Assembly (NCBI GenBank): GCA_017387565.1
Contig: JAFOEY010000016.1
Coordinates: 1-64,000, forward strand
Reading direction: 5' to 3'
Length of the DNA: 64,000 bases
Source: Lachnospiraceae bacterium
GTDB lineage: Bacteria; Bacillota; Clostridia; Lachnospirales; Lachnospiraceae
Every line of letters starts with the position of its first letter. Position 1 is the stretch's first letter. Shown here piece by piece: positions 8,586 to 18,173 of this stretch. Made by a program: the position numbers and the translations under genes. Under the pieces are notes generated by a model that did no database searches, was not told the origin of the DNA, and worked only from the letters and a program-made list of their open reading frames with translations.

Positions 8586-10520
8586 ATGGCATTATATCAT
8601 TGGATAAAGCAGTATTTTTTTGAAAAATATCCGAATTTGATGCAAGAGTATGATCAATATTTATCAGAACATGGGAATGTTGGTGTGACGGGAAAATTTA
8701 AAGCATATACATTTCTTTTAAAACTGTGTCTGTTTGGGGAAAAGAATAGGCTTAAAAAAATTCAAATCAGTGAAATAGAAGATAATAAAAGAGATGATGT
8801 TGTAGCAGTTGTGAAACAACTAAGTGGTTATGAGGTTGTTTCTTTTGATTTATTTGATACGCTTGTTTTAAGAAATGTTAGCCAACCAGCAGATGTTTTT
8901 CGACTTATTGAATTAAAATATGGAATTCATAATTTCTCTCATATTAGAAAAAAAGCAGAAAAAGAATGTATGGATAAGTTAGGAATGTGTTATACACTTT
9001 CTGACATATACAATTTGTTGCAGTTGCAATATGGAATTTCAAAAGATGTACTGATGAAAGAATTGGAAATTGAGAAACAAATCTGTGTAATTAATCCGTA
9101 TATGAAAGAAATTTATGAGGAGCTTCAAAAAAAGAATCAGAATATTGTTATATTGACTGATACTTATTTCTCAAAAGTATTTATTACGGATTTGCTTACA
9201 GACCTTGGATTCTCGATGCCAAATGACATTATAATATCCTGTGAATGTAAAAAGAGTAAGTCAGTTGGTGATGTATATGAATTATTTAATGGAAAAAATG
9301 TGATTCATGTCGGTGACAATTATCGCTGTGATATCCAGAACGCAAAGAAAGCAGGATACAGTGCATATTATTATAAGTCTAGTCAACTTATAGGAAAGAA
9401 ATATCGTATTCCTGAGAAAAATCTATCAATTGGTGCAACTCTTTCAAATGGATTAGTGAATAATACCTTTTTCAATGGAAGTAGCAAAATGAACGATAGA
9501 ATGCAGTTAGGGTATGCTTACTTAGGTCCTGTTTCGGTTGGATACTGTCAATGGATTTATACAGTAGCCAAGAAAAACAATGTTACCAAATTATTGTTTT
9601 TATCACGGGATGCAGATATTTTATATAAAACATACAATGATTTACATTTGGACATAGACAGTGAATATGTATATGTATCCAGAAATGCACTTCTGTTATT
9701 GGTATTTGACCGATATGAAGATTTATTTATAGAAAATCTCAGGAAATGGACAAAGAAAAAATCTTGTACAATTCAAACATTTTTACAGGTTAACCATTTG
9801 ACGTTTATAGATGGTTTTCTAAAAGAAACTGGTCTAAGTGGAAAAGACATTCTTTCTGCCAAAAGCTTTGATTCTATAGCATATTTGATTAAAAAATATA
9901 AAAAAGAGTTATATGATTCGATGGCAGATATGCGATGCCAGGCAAAAAATTACTGGGAGCGAGTGATTGGTGCAAATAGAAAAGTTGCACTGGTAGATAT
10001 AGGGTGGAGAGCAAATTCCTATGTCTGTTTACGGTATTTCCTTCAAGAAATATGTGGAATGGAAGTTGATTTGATTAATTTCCAACTGGGCACAAAAAAT
10101 ACAGAATATAACGACGTGTATTTTGCGGATAACAAATTATTATCTTACGTTTTTGCACCGGATAAAAATGCTGAATTAATGAGTTCTATTGCAACTGATG
10201 AAGAAAAAATTGCTGTTTTGGAAAAAGTGTTTACTTCATCTGCTGGAACCTTACTTAGCTATGAAACGGATAAAGATGGCATTTTTGAATATACAAATAG
10301 TCAAAATGACAACGAAGCGGTTATAAATGATGTGCAAATTGGTGCGCTTTGTTTTTCCAGAGATTATAAGAAAATGCTTAAAAAACTAAATCTAAATATT
10401 TATCCATTATCTGAAGAGATTTTCGGAAATATGAGTTTGCTATGTGAACAACAGAGATTTATGGAACGTGTTTATAGTAGTTTTTATTATAGTGGTATTT
10501 CTGGAGATAAAGGAGAGTGA
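8586..10520 (+). CDS. HAD-superfamily hydrolase-like protein of glycan clusters (COG5610 type)
   Basis: This 644-residue protein has a HAD domain at about 80-270 with SFDLFDTLVLR (motif I), TDTYFS (motif II) and VIHVGDNYRCDIQNA (motif IV). A second region of about 370 residues follows, with conserved-looking FLSRDADILY near 335 and VALVDIGWRANSY near 475. Such HAD-plus-C-terminal-domain proteins (COG5610) are common in capsule and O-antigen clusters, but their activity is not established. Phosphatase or sugar-phosphate handling is possible from the HAD motifs. The start has a weak, distant GGAAGG; it lies six bases after the previous stop and is co-transcribed with it. Confidence 0.75.
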   Translation: MALYHWIKQYFFEKYPNLMQEYDQYLSEHGNVGVTGKFKAYTFLLKLCLFGEKNRLKKIQISEIEDNKRDDVVAVVKQLSGYEVVSFDLFDTLVLRNVSQPADVFRLIELKYGIHNFSHIRKKAEKECMDKLGMCYTLSDIYNLLQLQYGISKDVLMKELEIEKQICVINPYMKEIYEELQKKNQNIVILTDTYFSKVFITDLLTDLGFSMPNDIIISCECKKSKSVGDVYELFNGKNVIHVGDNYRCDIQNAKKAGYSAYYYKSSQLIGKKYRIPEKNLSIGATLSNGLVNNTFFNGSSKMNDRMQLGYAYLGPVSVGYCQWIYTVAKKNNVTKLLFLSRDADILYKTYNDLHLDIDSEYVYVSRNALLLLVFDRYEDLFIENLRKWTKKKSCTIQTFLQVNHLTFIDGFLKETGLSGKDILSAKSFDSIAYLIKKYKKELYDSMADMRCQAKNYWERVIGANRKVALVDIGWRANSYVCLRYFLQEICGMEVDLINFQLGTKNTEYNDVYFADNKLLSYVFAPDKNAELMSSIATDEEKIAVLEKVFTSSAGTLLSYETDKDGIFEYTNSQNDNEAVINDVQIGALCFSRDYKKMLKKLNLNIYPLSEEIFGNMSLLCEQQRFMERVYSSFYYSGISGDKGE

Positions 10521-10522
10521 AT

Positions 10523-11269
10523 ATGCTTTTTTCTATTGTCACAGTGGTTTTAAATGCAAGATTCGATATAGAAAAAACAATAAATTCTATAAGGAATCAA
10601 AGCTTTTACGATTATGAATATCTTATTATAGATGGTGGGTCAACAGATGGTACGTTAGAATATATAAAATCTAAGGCTCTCGATGATTCAAGAATTAGTT
10701 ATATTTCCGAGAAGGATAATGGAATTTACAATGCTATGAATAAGGGAATTTTGATGGCCAAAGGTAAATATATTTTATTTATGGGAGCTGGAGATACTTT
10801 TTATCATGAGAATGTTTTATCAAAAGTGGCAAAGTTTAGTGGAGCAGATATTATTTATGGTTATGGTTTTTATTCTTCGGGAGAAGATTGTGGAAAACGT
10901 GTTGGATATAAAATGAATAAAATTGATATTTTGTTAGATCGGTGTGTTGCTCATCAGGCAACGTATGTAAAGACAGATATAATGAAAAAATATGGATTTG
11001 ATGAACAATATGCGACTTATGCTGATCAAGATTTTTTGATTCATATGTATAAGATAAAAAAATCATTTTGCTATATAAATGAGCCGCTTTGCTATTATGA
11101 TGGGAATGGATTTAGCAGTCTGGAAGAGAATCGGAAAAAATATTTGGATGATCACCTGAGGATTTTAAAGTGTTATTATCCGGCATTGTTTTTTTTGAGA
11201 TTGTGCGGAAGGAAGGTTCTTGGAATAATCTCTACCATAAAACAGGCAAGAAAACCGAATAATAAATGA
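10523..11269 (+). CDS. Family 2 glycosyltransferase (WcaE-like)
   Basis: A 248-residue GT-A protein with FSIVTVVLNA at the N terminus, IIDGGSTDGT near 35, the acceptor-loop motif GIYNAMNKGI near 70 and a G-A-G-D metal motif (FMGAGDTFY) near 90. This motif set matches the WcaE/WcaA group used in exopolysaccharide assembly. The start at 10523 is chosen because AAGGAGA lies seven bases upstream; a GTG at 10517 overlaps the preceding stop. The product has no membrane anchor, so it acts on lipid-linked intermediates at the cytoplasmic face. Sugar specificity unknown. Confidence 0.8.
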   Translation: MLFSIVTVVLNARFDIEKTINSIRNQSFYDYEYLIIDGGSTDGTLEYIKSKALDDSRISYISEKDNGIYNAMNKGILMAKGKYILFMGAGDTFYHENVLSKVAKFSGADIIYGYGFYSSGEDCGKRVGYKMNKIDILLDRCVAHQATYVKTDIMKKYGFDEQYATYADQDFLIHMYKIKKSFCYINEPLCYYDGNGFSSLEENRKKYLDDHLRILKCYYPALFFLRLCGRKVLGIISTIKQARKPNNK

Positions 11270-11279
11270 GGGAATTAAA

Positions 11280-12335
11280 TTGAAATATGTTTATTGTACA
11301 CTATTTGATATGAATTATATAATTAAGGGAATTGTTATGTTGGTTTCTTTAATAAAATGCTCACAAGATTCAAAAATTTATGTTTTGGCATTGGATGAAG
11401 AAACGGAAAAAATAATAAATGATTATCAATTCCATAACGTAATTGTTATAAAATTATCTGATTTTATTGATAGTGTTTTATTATTAAAGAAAGAGAGATC
11501 AAATACTGAATTTTGCTGGTCCTGTTCCGCAAATTTAATCCGTTATGTTTTTGATCATTATCATGAAGAGTACTGTACATATATTGATGCGGATATGTAT
11601 TTTTATTCAGCTCCATCCTGTTTGATAGATGAAATGATTGAAAACAAAAAATGTGTTCAAATTATGGAACACCGTTTTACACCGGACAGATATGGAAAAA
11701 ATTGTTTGAAAAAATTTGGTAGATTTTGTGTGGAGTTCAATACATTTTGCAATGAGGAAAAAAGCAATGAAGTTTTGGAAGACTGGGTAAAAAAAGTGAA
11801 TCAATGTTGTATGGAAACTGCTGATGGTACTGTTTTTGGAGATCAGAAGTATTTGGATGACTGGCCGGAGCAATTTGATTGTGTAAATATATGTACGAAT
11901 ATATTCGCAGGATTAGCACCGTGGAATGTCGGACAATATTGCATGGTAAATCAGGAAAACAATATTCCAATCATAATGCGCAGAAGGGACAAAACTTTAA
12001 AGCCTTTAATTTTTTATCATTTTCACGGCATTGAAGAACTGGAGGATGGAGTGGTCGATATTGCTGTCCACAGAGTGCACTGGAATGTGGATTGTCAATT
12101 AGTTGATTATTTATATAACCAATATTTCAATGAACTTAAAAAGGTGCAAGAACAGTTGTTTCAAAAATATGGAAAAACAATTAATATATTTAAAAGAAGA
12201 GTTCATGCGCAAAAAACATTTATAAGTGAACTGAGAGAAAGATTTTCCGTTCATTATTTTAAAAATATTCTTTGGAATATCGAAATGAGAGTAAAGGAAA
12301 TAAAAAACGGAAAGAAAGATATTTATATGATTTAA
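11280..12335 (+). CDS. GT-A fold glycosyltransferase (GT8-like), TTG start
   Basis: A 351-residue protein. The N-terminal strand KYVYCTLFDMNYIIKG is followed by IYVLALDEET and the DxD motif in YIDADMYFY (near 102-110), the layout of retaining GT8-like enzymes. A central acidic segment (TVFGDQKYLDDW near 185) resembles the GT8 product-binding region. The C terminus is basic and may touch the membrane. The TTG at 11280 is preferred because GAGGGAA lies five bases upstream and because the next ATG would remove the first strand of the fold. Substrates are unknown. Confidence 0.7.
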   Translation: MKYVYCTLFDMNYIIKGIVMLVSLIKCSQDSKIYVLALDEETEKIINDYQFHNVIVIKLSDFIDSVLLLKKERSNTEFCWSCSANLIRYVFDHYHEEYCTYIDADMYFYSAPSCLIDEMIENKKCVQIMEHRFTPDRYGKNCLKKFGRFCVEFNTFCNEEKSNEVLEDWVKKVNQCCMETADGTVFGDQKYLDDWPEQFDCVNICTNIFAGLAPWNVGQYCMVNQENNIPIIMRRRDKTLKPLIFYHFHGIEELEDGVVDIAVHRVHWNVDCQLVDYLYNQYFNELKKVQEQLFQKYGKTINIFKRRVHAQKTFISELRERFSVHYFKNILWNIEMRVKEIKNGKKDIYMI

Positions 12336-12370
12336 GCGAATAGCAATCAGAATCAGGGAGAGCAAGATAG

Positions 12371-13324
12371 ATGACGCCAGTTGTTGCTTTTGCATATAAC
12401 AGAAAAGATAAAATTGAAAAATGTCTAAACTCACTTTCGAAATGTAATGGAGCGAGAGAAACAAAAGTGTTTGTTTTTTCAGATGGTCCCAAAAATGATA
12501 AAGATAAATATATGGTAAATGAGGTAAGAGAAATCTTAAAATCATTTAAAGAAAAGGGCTTTTTTCGTGATTTTATTATATATGAATCTGAAACCAATAA
12601 AGGATTGGCTCAAAATATAATTAGCGGAATAAATAGCATTCTGGCGATGAGCGATTCTGTTATTGTAATCGAAGATGATTTGATTTTTTCAAACGATTTC
12701 TTGGAGTATATGAATAAAGCTCTTTCATTTTACAAGAACGATACTCGTATAGGTGAAATTAGCGGATATCATTATCCAATTAACGAATTAAACGAATATA
12801 AGCAGGATGCCTTTCTATTAAAGAAAGGAGAGTGCTGGGGATGGGGAACATGGAAAGATCGCTGGGAGAAAGTTGATTGGAATGTGGAATGCTTTGACGA
12901 TTATATGATAAATCCCGGCATGAGACGTAAATTTGATAATCTTGAATTGGGATTTGATGATATGCTCGTTGATCAACATAATAAAAGAAATAATTCGTGG
13001 GCAATCCGATGGTGCTTTCATTTATATTTAAATAATTTATTTGTGGTTTATCCCAAATATAGCAAAGTGAGTAATTGTGGTTTTGATGGCAGTGGAACAC
13101 ACTGTTCATCACAAGGTAAGTATGTATGTGATTTCCATAATGGAACAGATGAAATGAGTTTCGATAATATTATATATGATAAAAAACTTGCAAAAAAGTC
13201 TTCATATTATCCTATAAAGTCCATTAAGGGAACAAAGGGAATAATATTTCATTTGTTGGTTCGTGAATTGAAATTTGTTTGGCATGTTTGGCTTGGAATA
13301 TGTAAAAAATATCATAGAGTGTAA
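12371..13324 (+). CDS. Glycosyltransferase resembling the GNT-I / GT2 group
   Basis: The 317-residue protein opens with TPVVAFAYNRKDKI and contains VFVFSDGPKN near 37, VIVIEDDLIFSNDF near 97 (the acidic EDD metal site) and KKGECWGWGTWKDRW near 150. These features match bacterial GNT-I-like glycosyltransferases that occur in capsule loci. AGATAG close to the start is a weak ribosome site. It follows a 35-base gap from the upstream glycosyltransferase and directly precedes the flippase, consistent with one of the last assembly steps on the cytoplasmic side. Sugar donor unknown. Confidence 0.75.
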   Translation: MTPVVAFAYNRKDKIEKCLNSLSKCNGARETKVFVFSDGPKNDKDKYMVNEVREILKSFKEKGFFRDFIIYESETNKGLAQNIISGINSILAMSDSVIVIEDDLIFSNDFLEYMNKALSFYKNDTRIGEISGYHYPINELNEYKQDAFLLKKGECWGWGTWKDRWEKVDWNVECFDDYMINPGMRRKFDNLELGFDDMLVDQHNKRNNSWAIRWCFHLYLNNLFVVYPKYSKVSNCGFDGSGTHCSSQGKYVCDFHNGTDEMSFDNIIYDKKLAKKSSYYPIKSIKGTKGIIFHLLVRELKFVWHVWLGICKKYHRV

Positions 13325-13332
13325 AGTTGAAA

Positions 13333-14580
13333 ATGAAAAAAAACAATCTAGTTGTAAAAAACACAATCTGGATAATTTCCCAGAATGTTATATGCTCGCT
13401 TTGTTCCTTTTTTCTTGTATATTTTGGCGCACGTAGATTGGGAAAAGAAAACTGGGGAATATATAATTATGCCTCATCTATATTATCCATAGCATCAACA
13501 GCATGCTTATTTGGCATGAATTCCATTTTAGTGGAAATGTTTTCACGTGATAAAGAGCAACAGAATGCGGTGTTGGGTACAGCATTGGTAATACGAAGGA
13601 CACTTGCAATTTTTGCAATGATATGTGTTTTCGCAGTCCTTTATTTTTCTTTAGGGACAGATGGTACTACTGTAATAGCACTATTCTTTTCCGTTTCATT
13701 GCTTTTTCAGGGATATCTGATTTATAATGAATGGTTTATTGCAAACTCATGTTCAAGATTTTATTCCATATCAGTAATATTTGCAAATGTTATTTCTGTT
13801 TTATGGAAACTGTTTTTTTTATTTAAAATGAATAGTTTGCAATATTTCTGTGCAGGTGTATTAGTTGAAAACGCTATAATTTTATTTTGTACACATCATT
13901 TTATAAAGAGGCAATTAAATGTAATACATCCTTTTTCCAGGAATAAACTATCTGAGATTATTAGAAAAAGTAAGTATTTTGCTATTAGTGATTTAGCAAT
14001 TATAATCTATACAGAGATAGACAAAATTATTATAAAACAACTACTTTCAAATGGTGAGGTTGGTGTATATTCAGCTGCTGTTTCGATTGCCAATCTATGG
14101 CTTTTTGTTCCAATGGCATTATATTATTCTACCAGACCCGGTATATTAGAAAAATGGGATGTGAATAAAGAGAAAGCCGGAAGTGAATTAAGGCGGTTGA
14201 GCTATCAATTATTAGGGATATGTGTTGGTTTCATTTTGATTATATTTATATTTAAAAAGTGGATTGTATCATTTTTGTATGGAGATCAGTATTTGGATTG
14301 CATCAATGCTCTAATGATTTTAAGTTTTTCAATGACTTTTTCAATTTGTGGAACACTGGGAACAGTATGGATATTAGGTGAGAATCTTGGTAAATATTCC
14401 ACATATCGAACCGTTCTGGGGCTTTTCTTAAATATAGTTTTGGATATATTATTCATCCGCAAATGGGGGATGATTGGAGCTGCTATTGGAACTTTTATAT
14501 CTTATTTTTTTTCAGGAGTATTATCCTTGGCTTTTTGGAAAGAAACAAGGGGTTTTTACAAAATATTTAAAACAAGGTAA
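13333..14580 (+). CDS. Wzx-type polysaccharide flippase (MOP superfamily)
   Basis: About 415 residues with 12 or more evenly spaced hydrophobic segments and the typical start of oligosaccharide flippases (a basic N terminus, then a helix with NTIWII and the ARRLGKENWGIYNYA motif near 36). Charged residues recur in the early helices and in the central ISDLAIIIYTEIDKI helix, as in the family. These proteins flip undecaprenyl-linked oligosaccharide units across the membrane. Its presence in the cluster argues for a repeat-unit glycan rather than simple decoration only. A TTG start at 13327 is equally possible; no strong ribosome site distinguishes them. Confidence 0.85.
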   Translation: MKKNNLVVKNTIWIISQNVICSLCSFFLVYFGARRLGKENWGIYNYASSILSIASTACLFGMNSILVEMFSRDKEQQNAVLGTALVIRRTLAIFAMICVFAVLYFSLGTDGTTVIALFFSVSLLFQGYLIYNEWFIANSCSRFYSISVIFANVISVLWKLFFLFKMNSLQYFCAGVLVENAIILFCTHHFIKRQLNVIHPFSRNKLSEIIRKSKYFAISDLAIIIYTEIDKIIIKQLLSNGEVGVYSAAVSIANLWLFVPMALYYSTRPGILEKWDVNKEKAGSELRRLSYQLLGICVGFILIIFIFKKWIVSFLYGDQYLDCINALMILSFSMTFSICGTLGTVWILGENLGKYSTYRTVLGLFLNIVLDILFIRKWGMIGAAIGTFISYFFSGVLSLAFWKETRGFYKIFKTR

Positions 14581-14595
14581 TTGGAGATAACTCTT

Positions 14596-15324
14596 ATGAG
14601 GTGTAAGCATTATTTTTATTTTGACAGTCTTATTTATCCTATTAACAAAAGTGATGTGATTGATCAAAACACATGGAATCAATTACGAGTCGATACAAAC
14701 GATAATCCATTTGCATTAGAGGATACAAAAGAACAGTATGAAGAAAATTGTGTGAGTAAAAAGAATAGTGCTTATGCAACTTGTGCTGATTATCTATGTA
14801 TGTTATTTGAAAAATATCATATTTGTAATGTTGTTTCACTGGGGGTAGGAAAAGGAATTTTAGAATGGCATTTGAAAAACAAGAGACCTCAAATGCAATT
14901 GACGGCGACCGACTATACAAAGGATTCATTAGATAAATTGAAAAAGGTTTCAGGAATATGTGATGATTATTTTTTGTTTGATTTCAAAACAGGGGATTAT
15001 TCGCTGTTGAAACAGTATGATTGCTTAGTTTTATATAGATTATCAACAGAATTAGATTTTGAAATGTGGAAACAGACATTTGAAAAAATGAGTGAAAATG
15101 AGATTAAACAAATTGTTTTTGTGCCGACAGAATTACTAACATTTAAAATGTTGTTGCGAGAAAAAAGGGGACATATTACAAGGATTTTGAGAAGGAAAAA
15201 GGATATGTTTTGTGGCTGGATGTATTCTGAAAAAGAGTTTAAAACTATGTGGTCTGATTATTATTACATAGAACAAGAAAAATGTATGTTTGATACTAAA
15301 GTGTTCTTTTTGAAAATGAAATAA
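14596..15324 (+). CDS. Methyltransferase-like protein of unknown specificity
   Basis: A 242-residue soluble protein. Near residue 80 it has VVSLGVGKGILEWH, which fits the glycine-rich motif I of class I SAM-dependent methyltransferases, followed by LTATDYTKDSLDKL, where the D of TDY would bind the SAM ribose. The rest is not recognised. The ATG at 14596 is selected because GGAGA lies eight bases upstream; a TTG at 14581 is immediately after the flippase stop. Position in the glycan operon suggests sugar or lipid-carrier methylation, but this is inference. Confidence 0.55.
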   Translation: MRCKHYFYFDSLIYPINKSDVIDQNTWNQLRVDTNDNPFALEDTKEQYEENCVSKKNSAYATCADYLCMLFEKYHICNVVSLGVGKGILEWHLKNKRPQMQLTATDYTKDSLDKLKKVSGICDDYFLFDFKTGDYSLLKQYDCLVLYRLSTELDFEMWKQTFEKMSENEIKQIVFVPTELLTFKMLLREKRGHITRILRRKKDMFCGWMYSEKEFKTMWSDYYYIEQEKCMFDTKVFFLKMK

Positions 15325-15408
15325 AAATGGAAAGTTAGTGCTAAATAATAAAGAGGCGATAGCAATATTTTTCGAAAAGGGAGAATTGAAAAGATAAGGA
15401 GCTGATAG

Positions 15409-16152
15409 ATGATGGGGAACACAATGTTTAATATTATAAAAAAGATCCGTTATGCAATTTTCGAAAAGGGAAGTATATTAGAAACTGAATTAATGTGGGC
15501 AAGTTTGTGGCATGAAGCTTCACAGGGAATTGATTGGTTGAAAAATGAACAACTTATGTTATTTCCGGGAAGGTGGGCTATTGGATACAATACAATGTAT
15601 ATACTTGCAAGAAGTCTTAATGCAGTGAAACCTCAAAATGTATTAGAATTGGGTTTAGGAAATTCAACCCAGATTATAACTGCATATTTTAAAAATACTA
15701 AATCAAAACAAGTAAGTCATATTATTGTTGAGCATGATAAGGATTGGGTAAAGTTTTATAAAAATGAAAATGTGCTATTAGATACTAGCGAGATATGTGT
15801 TTGCCCTATGCATAAGCAAAACTATAAAAGTGTGCGAAATATATGGTGTTATGACGGTTTTCAGTCATGTGTATCGGGAAAACGATATGGTTTAATTCTT
15901 ATTGATGGACCTCATGGTTCTGATGCAAAATTTTCACGTATAGATATCCTTAATATCATGCCTGAAAATTTGAACGATTCGTTTGTTATTATCGTTGATG
16001 ATTATGATCGAGTCGGAGAAAAAAATATGGTTAAAGAATTAGAGAGTTTGCTACAGAGAAATCATATATCATACAAAAAGGGAGTTTATCCTGGGGAAAA
16101 AGAGTGTTGTGTTATTGTTTCGGAAGATAATGCCTTTTTAACGAGTCTATGA
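15409..16152 (+). CDS. Class I SAM-dependent methyltransferase-like protein
   Basis: A 247-residue protein whose middle carries NVLELGLGNSTQII (motif I), HIIVEHDKDWVKFY (acidic residue of motif II), LILIDGPHGSDAKF and VIIVDDYDRVG, the usual order in small Rossmann-type methyltransferases acting on glycans. A strong AAGGAG lies eight bases before the ATG. It is the last plus-strand gene of the glycan run, after an 84-base gap. No terminator with a clear T-tract was seen right after it. Substrate unknown. Confidence 0.6.
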   Translation: MMGNTMFNIIKKIRYAIFEKGSILETELMWASLWHEASQGIDWLKNEQLMLFPGRWAIGYNTMYILARSLNAVKPQNVLELGLGNSTQIITAYFKNTKSKQVSHIIVEHDKDWVKFYKNENVLLDTSEICVCPMHKQNYKSVRNIWCYDGFQSCVSGKRYGLILIDGPHGSDAKFSRIDILNIMPENLNDSFVIIVDDYDRVGEKNMVKELESLLQRNHISYKKGVYPGEKECCVIVSEDNAFLTSL

Positions 16153-16245
16153 TGTTTTAGAAAACATTAATTATGATGATTTTCCTAAAGTGCTTGGGGA
16201 AATATGATCACTCAATAAAACCCTATCCTTTATAATGTTAACAGG

Positions 16246-16419
16246 TTACTTTTTTATTTGAAACGTTTCAAGGGGGACACCAAGGGTACTTAATTTCCCT
16301 TCATAGACAGAAAGATAATAATCCAATTTGGATGGATCAGCTTTGATTTGCTGTAAGATAACATAGATATCTATGCTGGATTGTTTTAATTCTTCAATAT
16401 TCGTATTTATCATCTCCAT
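16246..16419 (-). CDS. Small hypothetical protein, 57 residues, minus strand
   Basis: A 58-codon frame between two plus-strand transcription units. The predicted product begins MEMINTNIEELKQSS and ends with ETFQIKK; it is hydrophilic, rather acidic, and helical-looking in its first half, with a DYYLSVYEGKL segment in the middle. It has AGGTAGG about eight bases upstream and a near-perfect promoter (TTGAAT-17-TATAAT) 40 bases upstream of the ATG. It is not recognised. It could be a small regulatory or antitoxin-like protein or the remnant of a larger one. The promoter quality is the main reason to believe it is expressed. Confidence 0.55.
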   Translation of the reverse strand: MEMINTNIEELKQSSIDIYVILQQIKADPSKLDYYLSVYEGKLSTLGVPLETFQIKK

Positions 16420-16459
16420 AATCAGTTACCTACCTTTTTATTTTGTGATTGATAGGTAT

Positions 16460-16488
16460 ATTATACCAAAGGATAAGGGCTTATTCAA
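16460..16488 (-). promoter_or_regulatory. Strong promoter for the 57-residue minus-strand ORF
   Basis: Minus strand: TTGAAT, 17-base spacer, TATAAT. The remaining bases up to 16689 show no other clear signal. Confidence 0.7.
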
Positions 16489-16688
16489 TTATCAAAGAGC
16501 GGGAAAATAATAAAATAAAAACGAAATAGTGATAATGAGGATTTTGGATTAGATATGATTAAATATATTAGCGCAGATTTGTATTCATACAATAACTTTT
16601 AGGAAAATCACCATAGCAAGTCTATGATTACAGGTATGATTGTGGAACCTGTGGAATAGAAGTGGCTTCATTATTATTTATAATATTA

Positions 16689-16733
16689 TTGACGAAATAA
16701 ACTACTCTCGAGTATACTACTCATAAGTAGTAT
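16689..16733 (+). promoter_or_regulatory. Promoter with overlapping palindromic operator candidate
   Basis: TTGACG (16689-16694), 18-base spacer, TATACT (16713-16718). A perfect inverted repeat with arms ATACTACT and AGTAGTAT around CATA covers 16714-16733, so it overlaps the -10 box and the likely transcription start. This is where a repressor would be expected to bind. The promoter drives the ATPase gene 19 bases downstream. Confidence 0.6.
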
Positions 16734-16751
16734 GGTGATAAAGGTGATTAT

Positions 16752-18146
16752 ATGTTTGGTCGAGAGATAGAATTACAAAAACTTGAAAGCTTATATAATA
16801 GTAAAAAATTTGAATTCCTGATTATGTATGGAAGGAGAAGAATTGGAAAGACAACGATTTTGCAGGCGTTTGCCAAAAGGCATCGTTGTATATTCTTTTC
16901 TGCGCAGGAAAAGAATGATGCTTTGAATTTGCATGATTTTTCAAAGGTAATACAGGAATTTTTTTCGGGTGAATTTATTTCTGATTTTTCGGATTGGGAG
17001 AGTGCTTTTTCTTTTTTGACAAACAAGTTGAATGATAAAGAAAAGCTTATTTTAATGATTGATGAATTTCCATTTATTGCATCAACCAATCCTGCAATAA
17101 AAAGTATCCTTCAACATTATATTGATCATGACTGGAAAAACAAAAACATTATGCTCATTTTATGTGGTTCCAGCGTGAGTTTTATGCTTAATGATGTGAT
17201 GGGATATAAGAGTCCCCTATTTGGGCGTATTACATCTTCTTTTGAAGTTGAAGCGTTTGATTATTTGGATAGTGCCAGATTTTTTGACGGATATTCTTCA
17301 ATGGATAAGATGATTTGTTATGGTATTTTAGGTGGCGTTCCTCGATACCTTGAAAGTTTTGATAATCAGCTTTCGTTACATGAAAACATAAAAATGAAAA
17401 TTCTGGACAGTGCTGCTTATTTAAACGATGAGCCACAGACATTGCTTAGAATGGAATTAAGAGAACCATCTGTATACAATTCTATTCTGGAAGCTGTTTC
17501 CAATGGGAAAAATAAAATACTGGAAATTGCTGATTATATGCACGAAGATAAAACCAAGTGCAGTAAATACATGTTAACTCTTCAAACTCTTCGTCTTGTT
17601 GAACGTATTGTGCCTTGTGGCGAAAATGAGAATAGTCGAAAAGCTATATATGAAATAGCAGATAATTATTATAAGTTTTGGTATAGATTTGTTTTTTCTA
17701 ATAGAGATTATTTTGAATTATTAGGAATTGATCAGGCATGTGATGAAATCATGGTGGAAATGAATGATTATATGGGAGTGATTTTCGAAAAGGCATGTCG
17801 AGAGTACATTGTTCGTCTGGCAAAAAAAGGAAAATTGCCTTTTGTTCCGTTTACATTGGGGAAATGGTGGGGGAACAATCCTGTCATAAGAGCACAGGAT
17901 GATGTTGATATTCTTGGACTGAACAAAGATGGTACGAAAGGGCTGTTTTGTGAGTGCAAGTTTCGTAATAAACCTATGACCATGGATGAATATGATGATT
18001 TAGTTTTAGCAACACATGCATTTCCAAATCTTAAGGAAAAATATCTGATGTTTATCAGTAAATCCGGGTATGTTGATTCGGTTAAGAGGCGTGCAGACGA
18101 AGAAGGTACGGTTTTACTTACGATTGACAATATGTATGAGATATAG
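16752..18146 (+). CDS. AAA ATPase with C-terminal DUF234 / PD-(D/E)xK-like domain
   Basis: The 464-residue protein starts MFGREIELQKLESL and has a Walker A motif GRRRIGKTT near 29 and a Walker B LILMIDEFPF near 97, followed by a sensor-like LILCGSSVSFM near 135. This is the STAND-like archaeal-type ATPase layout (PF01637). Residues about 235-300 form a winged-helix region (KILEIADYM). The C terminus has DVDILGLNKDG then GLFCECKF, fitting the D ... ExK pattern of PD-(D/E)xK nuclease folds in DUF234 proteins. Function of this widespread family is not established. It is co-directional with the next gene (27 bases) and has its own regulated-looking promoter, unlike the flanking glycan genes. Confidence 0.8.
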   Translation: MFGREIELQKLESLYNSKKFEFLIMYGRRRIGKTTILQAFAKRHRCIFFSAQEKNDALNLHDFSKVIQEFFSGEFISDFSDWESAFSFLTNKLNDKEKLILMIDEFPFIASTNPAIKSILQHYIDHDWKNKNIMLILCGSSVSFMLNDVMGYKSPLFGRITSSFEVEAFDYLDSARFFDGYSSMDKMICYGILGGVPRYLESFDNQLSLHENIKMKILDSAAYLNDEPQTLLRMELREPSVYNSILEAVSNGKNKILEIADYMHEDKTKCSKYMLTLQTLRLVERIVPCGENENSRKAIYEIADNYYKFWYRFVFSNRDYFELLGIDQACDEIMVEMNDYMGVIFEKACREYIVRLAKKGKLPFVPFTLGKWWGNNPVIRAQDDVDILGLNKDGTKGLFCECKFRNKPMTMDEYDDLVLATHAFPNLKEKYLMFISKSGYVDSVKRRADEEGTVLLTIDNMYEI

Positions 18147-18173
18147 TTTACAATAAATTTTAGGAGAATAACC

